DNA of 64,000 nucleotides from Pirellulales bacterium. GTDB lineage: Bacteria; Planctomycetota; Planctomycetia; Pirellulales; Lacipirellulaceae. Position numbers and translations under genes: made by a program. Below the pieces are notes generated by a model. It had not been told where the DNA came from. It saw nothing but the letters and a program-made list of their open reading frames with translations, and did not search any database. The stretch covers positions 1 through 64,000 of the forward strand of contig JALHQZ010000011.1 in NCBI GenBank assembly GCA_022841705.1, given 5' to 3'. Of this stretch, positions 35,232-42,885 are shown piece by piece (position 1 is the first letter of the stretch; every line of letters starts with the position of its first letter).

Positions 35232-36641
35232 ATGTCAACAGTTTTATCGAAATCATCTCCGGCATTGACTGGAGATTTTTCCAGCTTGGAGTGGGCCGAG
35301 GTCGACCTGCGGCGGCATCCGCGGATGATCGTGCCTCCGCCTGGCCCGTTGTCGAACCGCTTGCACGATCGGTGTACGCGCTACTTCAAAGGCTTGTCGA
35401 GTCAGGTGAAGTTGTTTCCCGTCGCCTTTGAATCGGGCGAAGGGTGCATCCTGCGCGATGTCGATGGGAATGAATACATCGACTTCTCCTCCGGAATCTA
35501 CGTTGCCACTTTGGGGCACTGCCACCCCAAGGTCAGCGAGGCGATCGGCCGCTACGCCGGCATGTTGATGAATGCCCACGACTTCACCACGCCCATCAAA
35601 ACAAAGCTATGTGAGAAACTGGCCGACGTGCTGCCGGGCGACCTCAACGGCTTTCAGTTCTATGACTCGGGGACGACGGCGGTCGAAGCCGGGATTCGCG
35701 TGGTGCGCGCCGCCACCAAGCGGAACGAAACCCTGTCGTGTTTCTCCGATTACCACGGCAAAACCTATGGGGCTGTTTCGCACGGGCAATTTCGTAGCCG
35801 TGTGTATGGGGCCGTTCGCGCGCCCGGCGCCCACATGTTGCCTCGGCCCGATGCCTATCGCCCAATCTGGACCAAGCCGGACAAAACGATCGATACCGAC
35901 AAGTACATCGAGTTCTACCAAATGTACTTGGACCAAGGGACGGTGAACGACGGGGCCGGCTTTGTGTTGGAGCCGATCCAAGGCTGGGCGGGCTCCATCA
36001 TTCCGCCCGATGACTTCTTCCCCAAGTTGCGGAAGTTATGCGACAAAAATGGGCTGTTGCTCATGATGGATGAAGTCCTCACCAGTTGGGGCCGCACCGG
36101 AAAATGGCTCTGCTCCGAGCACTGGGGCGTGGTCCCCGATGTCGTCACCATTGGCAAAGGCTTCGGCAACGGCTTCCCGGTGACTTGCGTTGCGGTTCGC
36201 GAACCGTACAAGGAGTGCTTCGAAGCGATCAGCGCTTCGTCCAGCTATGGTGGCAACCCGATGGCGTGCGCCGCGGCGCTCGCTTCGACGGAGGTCATTG
36301 AGGAAGAGAACCTGCTGGAGCACGCCACCTACCTGGGTGAAGTCGCCCTCAAACGCCTGCAGAGCATGCTGCGCGAGCATCCGATTGTGGGAGACGTTCG
36401 CGCCAAGGGTTGCTTGATGGGCATCGAGCTCGTGAAGGATAAGTCAACCAAGGAGCCCTTCGCTGATGCGGGCGCCATGGTCTATCAAAGCGCCTTCCGA
36501 AAGGGATTGGCATGGATCCCCGCAGGCCATATTTTGCGGATGAGCCCGCCGATCGTGATGGATGAGCGCGCGCTGCTAAAAGGACTTGACATCATCGACG
36601 AGTCGATCGGTGAAGTCGAAGCGGAGCTTGGCTACGCGTAG
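35232..36641 (+). CDS. Class III PLP-dependent aminotransferase
   Basis: This 469-residue protein has fold type I, subgroup III (ornithine/GABA/glutamate-1-semialdehyde type). Landmarks are DVDGNEYIDFSSGIYVATLG, the phosphate-binding DSGTTAVEAG (~146-155), MMDEVLTSWGRTG with Asp280, and the PLP Lys309 in VTIGKGFGNGFP. The substrate cannot be assigned. In this neighbourhood it could transaminate an amino sugar-derived aldehyde or keto compound. The start at ATG 35232 has AAAGG upstream; a GTG two codons earlier is possible. It is followed closely by the cupin isomerase gene (36 bp), so both are probably in one operon. Confidence 0.92.
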   Translation: MSTVLSKSSPALTGDFSSLEWAEVDLRRHPRMIVPPPGPLSNRLHDRCTRYFKGLSSQVKLFPVAFESGEGCILRDVDGNEYIDFSSGIYVATLGHCHPKVSEAIGRYAGMLMNAHDFTTPIKTKLCEKLADVLPGDLNGFQFYDSGTTAVEAGIRVVRAATKRNETLSCFSDYHGKTYGAVSHGQFRSRVYGAVRAPGAHMLPRPDAYRPIWTKPDKTIDTDKYIEFYQMYLDQGTVNDGAGFVLEPIQGWAGSIIPPDDFFPKLRKLCDKNGLLLMMDEVLTSWGRTGKWLCSEHWGVVPDVVTIGKGFGNGFPVTCVAVREPYKECFEAISASSSYGGNPMACAAALASTEVIEEENLLEHATYLGEVALKRLQSMLREHPIVGDVRAKGCLMGIELVKDKSTKEPFADAGAMVYQSAFRKGLAWIPAGHILRMSPPIVMDERALLKGLDIIDESIGEVEAELGYA

Positions 36642-36677
36642 TTCTCTTCTCTCCCCAGTTGCTTCAGGATCGAGCCG

Positions 36678-37175
36678 ATGCAAAGTGTAATTGATTCGCT
36701 GCAAGTGAGCCCTCGGGAGCGGAAGCTGGCGCTCGCGAGCTGCCTTGAGCACGTCAAACGCTGGCGGATTGCGCTGCCATCGGCTGAGCCTTTGGTGATG
36801 GACTTCGGCCTAGGCGAGTTCGAAAAGGTCGGGCTCATCGAGTTCTGGATTGCGAACGAAGCCCAAGCAGGTTACTGCGGGAAGTACATGTTTGTGGGCG
36901 ACGGGCAAATGTGTCCCCGACATGCGCACCGCATCAAGCACGAAACATTTTTTATCGTCCGAGGCGAGATGGAAATCACCCTCGACGATCAGCAATTTCG
37001 CCTTCAGGAGGGCCAATCTTTGGCGATCGAACCGGGCCGAGTTCATTCGTTTAGCGGCGTTGGCCCGGCGTTGATGCTGGAGCTGTCGATGCCTTGCGAC
37101 CCGGGCGATAACTTCTTCGAAGAGCCCCGCACCATGGCGTGGTTGCAGGCGAGTCTCCAATCATCGGCCGTTTGA
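36678..37175 (+). CDS. D-lyxose ketol-isomerase-like cupin
   Basis: This 165-residue single-domain cupin has a metal site His82, His84, Glu89 (CPRHAHRIKHETFFIV) and His123 (EPGRVHSFSG). The long N-terminal helices (PRERKLALASCLEHVKRW) and the metal motif resemble D-lyxose/D-mannose isomerases of the cupin type, which interconvert aldose and ketose with Mn2+. A role as the aldose-ketose isomerase of the local sugar pathway fits well with the adjacent kinase, epimerase and aldolase; this is inference. The protein is cytoplasmic. It lies 36 bp after the aminotransferase and 9 bp before the next gene, so it is translationally close to both. Confidence 0.75.
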   Translation: MQSVIDSLQVSPRERKLALASCLEHVKRWRIALPSAEPLVMDFGLGEFEKVGLIEFWIANEAQAGYCGKYMFVGDGQMCPRHAHRIKHETFFIVRGEMEITLDDQQFRLQEGQSLAIEPGRVHSFSGVGPALMLELSMPCDPGDNFFEEPRTMAWLQASLQSSAV

Positions 37176-37184
37176 GGATTCGCT

Positions 37185-37712
37185 ATGCCGCCCTGCCGGA
37201 CCTTGCTTCGCGCGACTCCGTTGCGAAGGCTGCCCCATCGACATTCGCGCTGCCCCAACTCCGCAGCCTCCATCGATGTCTGGCGCCAAACGTGCACGGC
37301 AAGCAATCGTCAGCCGATTGGCTGGCTCACGGTTAACACTCTGCTGCTTGTCGTGTTAAGTTTAGGGATCATGGGTTGCAGTCAACCGGAACCGCCGTCC
37401 GGGTTGCTTGCCGTTCGCGGAGTTGTTGTCGGCAAGAAAGGAGAGGTGGTCAGTTGCGGAGGGGTGATCGAGTTTTGTAGCCCAACCAACCCCGAGCAAC
37501 GCTCGATCGGATCGCTTGATCAAGAGGGTCGCTTTGAGCTTAGCACGCGCACGGGCAAGACCAAGCATGCAGGAGCACTCGAGGGCGTTTATCAAGTCAC
37601 TATTTTCCCTAGCGGGGCCAAGTTTATCGAGCCCATCGCAATCCCGAAGCCGGTGACCATTTCCCCGCAAAGTATCGAGTTCAAATTTGCGATCGATACT
37701 TCTTCACTGTAA
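37185..37712 (+). CDS. Putative lipoprotein with Ig/transthyretin-like domain
   Basis: This 175-residue protein has a membrane segment (TLLLVVLSLGIMGC) around residues 50-63 that ends in a lipobox-like LGIMGC. Proteins of this kind are common next to DUF1559 genes in planctomycetes. After the Cys comes a beta domain (VRGVVVGKKGEVVSCGGVIE, then DQEGRFELSTRTGKTKHAGA, LEGVYQVTIFPSG), like carboxypeptidase-regulatory/transthyretin domains. The ~45 residues before the membrane segment are basic. They may indicate a later true start, but no good start codon lies nearer. It is likely anchored to a membrane and displayed outside the cytoplasm. Confidence 0.7.
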   Translation: MPPCRTLLRATPLRRLPHRHSRCPNSAASIDVWRQTCTASNRQPIGWLTVNTLLLVVLSLGIMGCSQPEPPSGLLAVRGVVVGKKGEVVSCGGVIEFCSPTNPEQRSIGSLDQEGRFELSTRTGKTKHAGALEGVYQVTIFPSGAKFIEPIAIPKPVTISPQSIEFKFAIDTSSL

Positions 37713-37886
37713 CCGCTTCGGGGATGATTAATCACTTGCCACTCGGTGCCCTAACTTGATCAACCTTCTCTTGCCATCAATCCCCAGAATGTTTCTGACA
37801 TTTTGAATTGCATCGCCGCAGTGGTTTATGGAGTTGACCTTCAATTCGCTGCGTTCCCCCGAAACTTCTAAGGTGAGGAGTCGAAC

Positions 37887-39302
37887 TTGAGCGGCCCAAC
37901 GGCAGGACATCCGTCTGATCATCAGGTCAGCATGACGTATCTCTATCGCATCACCATGGTGGCTGCCGTCGGCGGCTTCCTGTTTGGCTACGATCTCTCG
38001 TTGATTTCTGGCGCCATTATCTTTCTGAAGGAAGAGTTTGCCCTCTCACCCTTCTGGGTGGGAATGGTGACGGGCAGCGCGATTCTCGGCTGCCCGTTCG
38101 GACCGCTCGCCGGCTTGTGGTTCGCCGACACGATTGGCCGCAAGAGATCGCTCATCTTGTCTGCGCTCCTTTTTCTAGCTTCAACGGTAGGTTGCGCTCT
38201 GGCCCCGTCGGTGCTTCAGCTCATAATCTGGCGATTCGTGGGGGGGATGGGGGTTGGACTCGCCTCGACGGTCTCACCGATGTACATCGCCGAAATTTCG
38301 CCCCCGCACTTGCGCGGTCGGCTGGTGGTGATCAACCAACTGGCGATCGTGATCGGGCTTTCCATGTCCGTGCTGGTAACCTATTTCTTGTCGTTCGGGG
38401 AGCACTGGCGCTGGATGTTCGCCTCCCAAGGCGTTCCAGTTGCGGCGCTCTTTCTGGGGTTGCTCTTCGTGCCGGATAGTCCGCGTTGGCTCGCCATGGT
38501 GGGCCGTTCCGACGATGCCCTGGCGGTGCTCTCCCGAATCAACGGCGCTTCGCATGCTCGGCGGGAACTTACCGAAATTCAAGCCGAGCTGGGAACCGAC
38601 GAGGGCTCGTTCCGCGATCTCCTGCGCCCCGGAGTCCGTTTCGCGGTGCTCATCGGCGTCATGTTGATGGTCTTCTCCCAGATCAACGGGGTCAACATGA
38701 TTTTGCTCTACACCCCTACGCTCTTTATGGAAGCCGGCATTACAAATGCTCCCGACGCCATTCTCAACAGCGTCATTATCGATGTCTGGATCACCATCTG
38801 CACCGTGGTTGCATTTTGGCTGACACGCTCGTTTGGCCGTCGGCCAATCTTGATCGCGGGCACGATCGGGATGGCGCTCGGTCATCTGATGATGTACCTC
38901 AATTTCGCCTATAAACTGCCGCTCGGGCTGACCTTGGCCGCAATGTTCATTCCCACCGGCGCTTTCACACTGACGCTTGCGCCGTTGAGCTGGGTGGTCG
39001 TCACCGAGATCTATCCAAATCGAATCCGGGGCAAAGCGATGTCGATTGCAACCTGTGCGATGTTTGCGGCGTCGTTTGCGACCGTCAACGTTTTTCCCGT
39101 GCTAACCGATTGGTTCAATCGCAACTACGGTCACCCCGGAGGCACCTTCTTGATCTTCCTGGTCGTGTGCCTCTCTTGTTCCTTCTTCGTCTGGCGAATG
39201 ATCCCCGAAACGAAGGATCGAACATTGGAAGAAATTGGCCAACAGTGGCTTGCGAGCGGCGCCGAGCCCCTGTCGCTACAGGGAGCGGAAAGCCCGCTCT
39301 GA
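37887..39302 (+). CDS. MFS sugar porter
   Basis: This 471-residue, 12-helix transporter is of the sugar-porter (SP) branch of MFS. Landmarks are AAVGGFLFGYDLSLISGAI in helix 1, the GRK loop (FADTIGRKRSLI), RFVGGMGVGLAS, YIAEISPPHLRGRLV (the PES-like motif after helix 5), VPDSPRWL, QINGVNMILLYTP in helix 7, a SFGRRP loop, EIYPNRIRGKAMS and PETKDRTLEEI. It imports a monosaccharide, presumably by proton symport, across the inner membrane. The TTG start is supported by GAGGAG ~8 nt upstream. An ATG at 37932 (TYLYRITM) would be the alternative. It is flanked by sugar-catabolic genes on the same strand. Confidence 0.93.
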   Translation: MSGPTAGHPSDHQVSMTYLYRITMVAAVGGFLFGYDLSLISGAIIFLKEEFALSPFWVGMVTGSAILGCPFGPLAGLWFADTIGRKRSLILSALLFLASTVGCALAPSVLQLIIWRFVGGMGVGLASTVSPMYIAEISPPHLRGRLVVINQLAIVIGLSMSVLVTYFLSFGEHWRWMFASQGVPVAALFLGLLFVPDSPRWLAMVGRSDDALAVLSRINGASHARRELTEIQAELGTDEGSFRDLLRPGVRFAVLIGVMLMVFSQINGVNMILLYTPTLFMEAGITNAPDAILNSVIIDVWITICTVVAFWLTRSFGRRPILIAGTIGMALGHLMMYLNFAYKLPLGLTLAAMFIPTGAFTLTLAPLSWVVVTEIYPNRIRGKAMSIATCAMFAASFATVNVFPVLTDWFNRNYGHPGGTFLIFLVVCLSCSFFVWRMIPETKDRTLEEIGQQWLASGAEPLSLQGAESPL

Positions 39303-39375
39303 CATTAACGGGCCAATCGATACTCCACTACTGCTTCACTCTCCGGTCCCCTAGTCTCGCATCCTCACGATCGAT

Positions 39376-40206
39376 ATGTCTGTGCTCCCGCGTCTGAATC
39401 GGTTGTTCGCCAGTGACGGCAAATGTTTGAATGTCGCCGTCGATCACGGCTTCTTCAACGAGTGGCAGTTTCTCTCCGGCATTGAACACATGCCCGAGGT
39501 CGTGCAGACCTTAATTCGGGCTCGGCCCGACGCGATCCAGTTGACGGTTGGTCAGTCTCGGCATTTGCAAGCGGTTCCTGGTGGAGCGAAGCCGGCGCTG
39601 GTACTCCGCACCGATGTCGCCAACGTTTATGGCAAAAAATTGCCGCGAACCTTGTTTAGTCAACTCATCGACAACGCGGTCGAGCAGGCGTTGGCGGTGG
39701 ATGCAGCGTGTGTGGTCGTGAATCTCTTGTTGATTCCGAACGAGCCGGAGATTCACCTGCAATGCGTGCAGAACATTTGCCAACTCAAGCCTGTTTGTGA
39801 GCGGTTTGGCATGCCGCTGATGATCGAGCCCTTGGTCATGCAGACGAACAGCGCGGCTGGCGGGTACATGGTCGATGGCGACTTGCAAAAAATTGTTCCG
39901 CTGGTCCGCCAGGCTGCTGAGTTAGGGGCCGACATTATCAAAGCCGATCCCTGCGACAAGCTGGAGGAATATCACCAAGTCGTGCGTGCAGCGTCTGGTT
40001 CTCCGGTGCTTCCTCGCGGCGGCGGAAAAGTCGCGGATCATGAGCTCATGCTTCGCACCAAGATGCTGATGGACCAAGGCGCTGCCGGAATTGTGTACGG
40101 CCGAAACATCATTCAATGCGCTCATCCTGATCGGATGGTTAAGGCATTAATGGCGATTGTCCATGGCAATGCTAGCACCGAGGAAGCACTCGCGATTCTG
40201 AGTTGA
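39376..40206 (+). CDS. DhnA/LsrF-type class I aldolase
   Basis: This 276-residue TIM-barrel enzyme is of the DhnA/DeoC/LsrF group (archaeal-type class I fructose-bisphosphate aldolases and relatives). It has VAVDHGF at residues 21-27, MPLMIEPLVM in the middle strand, the probable Schiff-base Lys189 in GADIIKADPC, VLPRGGGK and GAAGIVYGRNIIQ, which forms the phosphate-binding loop. It probably cleaves a phosphorylated ketose made by the FGGY kinase into a triose phosphate and an aldehyde. LsrF-like thiolase chemistry is possible too. It lies 74 bp after the porter gene and is the last plus-strand gene of the run. Confidence 0.85.
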   Translation: MSVLPRLNRLFASDGKCLNVAVDHGFFNEWQFLSGIEHMPEVVQTLIRARPDAIQLTVGQSRHLQAVPGGAKPALVLRTDVANVYGKKLPRTLFSQLIDNAVEQALAVDAACVVVNLLLIPNEPEIHLQCVQNICQLKPVCERFGMPLMIEPLVMQTNSAAGGYMVDGDLQKIVPLVRQAAELGADIIKADPCDKLEEYHQVVRAASGSPVLPRGGGKVADHELMLRTKMLMDQGAAGIVYGRNIIQCAHPDRMVKALMAIVHGNASTEEALAILS

Positions 40207-40259
40207 TGAACCCAAGGTTCGTCGCGCTGACGCCCCTTGTTTGCTGCATCTCAACGACC

Positions 40260-41444
40260 TCACCAGGCGCGGCGATAAAGCTCGACGATCTCCGCTTGAG
40301 TCGGGACGCGGGGATTATTCTGTGGACTGCCCGAGGCGAGAGCGGCGTCGGCCATCTCCTCGCACTTGCCCATAAACTCTCCCTGCGTGACGCCGACGAC
40401 GTCTCGAAGCCGCCCGACGCCGAGACGTCGGTTCTGTTCATCCAGGTAGCTTAGCAGGGCGTGCCCGGCCGCCTCGTCGTTCCCCGGGCCGGCGACGCCG
40501 AGGATTCGCGCCGCTTCAGCGTACCTCGCCGCCGCCCCCGACAACGAATATCGAGTTACCTCGGGCAGCAGCACCGCGTTCGATAGCCCGTGCGGGACGT
40601 GGAAATTCGCTCCGATCGGTCGACTCATTCCGTGTACGAGTGCAACGCTGCTGTTCGAGAAAGCCAAGCCGCCATGCGTAGCGGCCAACATCATGCCGGC
40701 GCGCGCTTCTCGATTGTCTGGCTCGCGGTACGCGGTATCCAAATGGCGGGCAGTCAAGCGGAGGCAACTCACGGCGTACAAGTCGGCCCAAGGGTTAGCT
40801 TTTCGCGAAACGAAAGCTTCTAACCCGTGCGTCATCGTGTCGATCCCGACATGCGCGGTCAGGGACGGCGGCATCGAGAGCGAAAGTTCGTAGTCGACGA
40901 TCGCCGTCGTCGCCATGAAACTCTTGTCGAGCATCATCATTTTCACGGAACGCTCTTCGTCCGTGATCACAGTGACACGTGTCGCTTCGCTCCCCGTCCC
41001 AGCCGTCGTTGGGACAAGAATCAATGGGGCTCCGGGACGCGGCACCTGATCGTAGCCAGCATATTGCGCGAGCGGCGGTTCGTTGGCGGCCAGCACGGCG
41101 ATCGCCTTGGCCGCGTCCATCGGACTGCCCCCTCCTAACCCGACCAGCAAGTCGCCGTCCAGTCGGCGCAGCGCCGCGAGACCCTGCATCACATTGTCGA
41201 TCGTGGGATCGGGCTGCACATCGCAAAATTCCGCGGCATGAACTCCGGCATCGGCGAAGAGCCGCACGAAGCGGTCCAGTAAACCGCACTCGGCGAGACG
41301 GCGGTCGGCCACGATCAGGACGCGGCGGGCCCCGAGACTTTTCGCCTCGGCGGCAAGTTGGCCGCTTGCCCCTGCGCCAACGACAATCTTCCGGGGCGAC
41401 CAAAAACTGCTTGGCGGGGTTAATGTCACGAGGGGAGCGTCCAT
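40260..41444 (-). CDS. Iron-containing alcohol dehydrogenase
   Basis: This 394-residue group III (Fe-dependent) NAD(P) alcohol dehydrogenase has an N-terminal nucleotide-binding domain with GLGGGSPMDAAKA (~104-114) and PTTAGTGSEAT. The C-terminal helical domain carries metal ligands that match the family: Asp202 and His206 (IDTMTHGLEAF), His271 (VALVHGMS) and His285 (HVPHGLSNAV). FucO-type members reduce lactaldehyde, and others act on hydroxyalkanals. Here it could reduce the aldehyde released by the aldolase. It is transcribed towards the aldolase gene, alone, from its own promoter with a single operator-like site (41504-41518), so it may belong to the same regulon. Confidence 0.9.
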   Translation of the reverse strand: MDAPLVTLTPPSSFWSPRKIVVGAGASGQLAAEAKSLGARRVLIVADRRLAECGLLDRFVRLFADAGVHAAEFCDVQPDPTIDNVMQGLAALRRLDGDLLVGLGGGSPMDAAKAIAVLAANEPPLAQYAGYDQVPRPGAPLILVPTTAGTGSEATRVTVITDEERSVKMMMLDKSFMATTAIVDYELSLSMPPSLTAHVGIDTMTHGLEAFVSRKANPWADLYAVSCLRLTARHLDTAYREPDNREARAGMMLAATHGGLAFSNSSVALVHGMSRPIGANFHVPHGLSNAVLLPEVTRYSLSGAAARYAEAARILGVAGPGNDEAAGHALLSYLDEQNRRLGVGRLRDVVGVTQGEFMGKCEEMADAALASGSPQNNPRVPTQAEIVELYRRAW

Positions 41445-41503
41445 TCGAGGAGCGAGTGGCCAAGCGGCGGATTAGCGGCGAGCCGTCTCAATCATCACGA
41501 TCT

Positions 41504-41543
41504 TGTTCAAATCGAACATAATGTACCACATTCAAGAAGCCAA
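41504..41543 (-). promoter_or_regulatory. Promoter with single operator-like site
   Basis: On the minus strand, TTGGCT (41543-41538), a 17-nt spacer and TATGTT (41520-41515) form a weak -35/-10 pair. The palindrome TGTTCGATTTGAACA (41518-41504) overlaps the -10 region and lies 60 bp before the alcohol dehydrogenase start. It matches the second operator of the tandem sets. A first site 20 bp upstream is not convincing. Confidence 0.55.
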
Positions 41544-41620
41544 GTGAGCCGGAAGTGCGAACCTCAGGTGCGACAACAACCCATCCGGATCGACTCGCCA
41601 GCCAACCCGACCACAGCGCT

Positions 41621-41743
41621 GGCAAACGGAAGTTTCTGGGGTCTACATTCACGACGCAGCGCAAGCGGAGCATCGCGCCCGAGTCCAGGGCGAAGTTCAA
41701 GCAGCGAATCCGCGAACTGACGAAACGTAATCAGAGAGTCACC
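41621..41743 (+). pseudogene. Group II intron reverse transcriptase fragment
   Basis: The frame reads GKRKFLGSTF, then RSIAPESRAKFKQRIRELTK and RNQRVT. This is the typical end of the RT palm/thumb region of group II intron-encoded maturases (FLGFxF...IAPKxxxRxKxRIRELTRR). No catalytic YADD block, no maturase X domain and no intron RNA structure were found around it, so it is a short fossil. It ends ~28 bp before the boundary motif of cassette copy 2. Confidence 0.7.
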
Positions 41744-41956
41744 TGGCTCTGCGGTCTAGTCTATACGGTTGCGCTCAACTGCGGATGCTGATGTGATGTA
41801 GCCCAACAACAGGGAATCATCGCGAGCGTGACTGCGGTCGCCCCGCGACCCCCCGTGGTGGCCATCACTAGCACCCTGCCGCTCAGCGGCTCGTTGTGAG
41901 CTGCCGCGGCTTTTTATTCCCGGCGTAATTTCGCCAACCGACAAAGGATTAGAACG

Positions 41957-42163
41957 ATGCGTGATTTTGACAAGGTGTTCATGACGTATGCCTGGAACGA
42001 CGAGCCGTCTCTGGCAACTCGCCCCACGGTAGAAACAATCGCAGCGCAGCGGAATAGCGAGGCGGCTGCGCGGCAAGGCGATCGGCCTGCCCCCGAACGG
42101 GCGGACGACATTCGAAGCCAAACTGAGAACCCGGCTTCGAAGACTTCTACGGGGAGCGGATGA
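41957..42163 (+). CDS. 68-residue orphan protein, cassette copy 2
   Basis: This is a paralogue of the protein at 6793 with the same length. Shared residues cluster at the N-terminus (MRDFDKVFM..., WNDEP), followed by a shared R-T-E spacing. The remaining part is polar (NSEAAARQGDRPAPERADDI) and ends in a Ser/Thr-rich tail. Divergence of the C-terminal part with a conserved N-terminus suggests selection on the N-terminal motif. AAAGGA lies 8 nt upstream. No family is recognised, and no signal peptide or membrane segment is present. It lies between a group II intron fossil and another small gene, so it is in accessory DNA. Confidence 0.65.
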   Translation: MRDFDKVFMTYAWNDEPSLATRPTVETIAAQRNSEAAARQGDRPAPERADDIRSQTENPASKTSTGSG

Positions 42164-42173
42164 TGTCCGACCT

Positions 42174-42215
42174 TCCACAGCGACTTCCGCTCGGGAGTGC
42201 TGTGGATTCTTTTTC
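42174..42215 (+). terminator. Intrinsic terminator of cassette copy 2
   Basis: TCCACAGC (42174-42181) pairs with GCTGTGGA (42199-42206), followed by TTCTTTTTC. It starts 11 nt after the stop codon, as in copy 1, with one compensatory pair change between the copies. Confidence 0.72.
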
Positions 42216-42518
42216 GTTGGCGTCAGCTTACTGTGGAAAATGGCGGCAGAAATTCGACCGCTGATTTCCCACGAACATTTTGTCCGCGTTGTCTGATTGT
42301 TGTTGCGCGGATTACTTCCAAGCGCTCTACTGCGGGTGCTGAGGTGTTGTAGGACAACAAGCGGTGGTTCCGGCACGTTTCGTTGGCTTGCACCCGGCAG
42401 AGTCGTAGCCCATTTTAGTGTCTTACACTCCCCGCGTTTATTTCCCGTCGGGCTGTGAACATGAATTTCACAGTGGCAACCGTTTGACCGGGGCTTTTGC
42501 CCCCTTGCTTTGAGGCCT

Positions 42519-42776
42519 ATGAAAACGATGAGTACTCAACCGAAACCCAAGCGATCCACCCGTCGCCCGGCTAAGCCCAAGCTTTACAGCGGGATCATTA
42601 CAGAAGAAGTATTGGCACTCGAGCGGGCCGGTGTGATTACGTTCAGCATCCCCGCATCAGAAGAGCGGGATGAGAAAGTGCCTCCCGTCGATCCAGACTT
42701 CATTCGCCGGTTCCTCCGCAAACAGTCCTCGACGTCTCCGGAACCCAGGGCCGCGTTGGCGTCCAGCGAACACTGA
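42519..42776 (+). CDS. Small basic hypothetical protein
   Basis: This ~85-residue protein is not recognised. The N-terminus is strongly basic and proline-rich (KPKRSTRRPAKPKLYSG). The middle has a short helix and strand (TEEVLALERAGVITFSIP), and the C-terminal part is polar (PDFIRRFLRKQSS). It could be a nucleic-acid-binding or antitoxin-like protein; this is only a guess from charge. The start is uncertain: ATG 42519 sits 3 nt after GAGG and ATG 42528 sits 12 nt after it. A GGGGC-TTTT-GCCCC hairpin (42490-42503) lies just upstream, like the one before the PC4-like gene. The boundary motif at 42323 stands ~196 bp upstream. Confidence 0.5.
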   Translation: MKTMSTQPKPKRSTRRPAKPKLYSGIITEEVLALERAGVITFSIPASEERDEKVPPVDPDFIRRFLRKQSSTSPEPRAALASSEH

Positions 42777-42885
42777 ATCCACATCGTCCGGCAAGTACGA
42801 TCACTGTGGAGAAGCTCGACAAGTCGGGTCGTTCAGCAACCAAGATATCATCCTTCTGAGAATTGCCGCTGAACCATTTCCCCGC

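Larger units (their letters stand above)
41771..42358 (+). repeat. Dispersed cassette, copy 2
   Basis: The unit starts with GCGCTCAACTGCGG...TGTAGCCCAAC and ends with GCGCTCTACTGCGG...TGTAGGACAAC (42323-42358). In between lie a hairpin CGGCTC-GTTGT-GAGCTG (41887-41903), a small stem GGCG-TAATTT-CGCC (41922-41935), AAAGGA (41943-41948), the 68-residue gene and a terminator. It aligns to 6607-7214 without apparent gaps up to the ATG. Confidence 0.7.

Noticed and set aside
42160..42264. A 34-residue frame overlapping the stop of the 68-residue gene (ATGA), with an alignable frame in copy 1
   Set aside because: The conserved stretch is a stem with a compensatory base change and, in copy 2, a T-run. 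The frame stays open in copy 1 where copy 2 has a stop. RNA structure explains the conservation better than coding.
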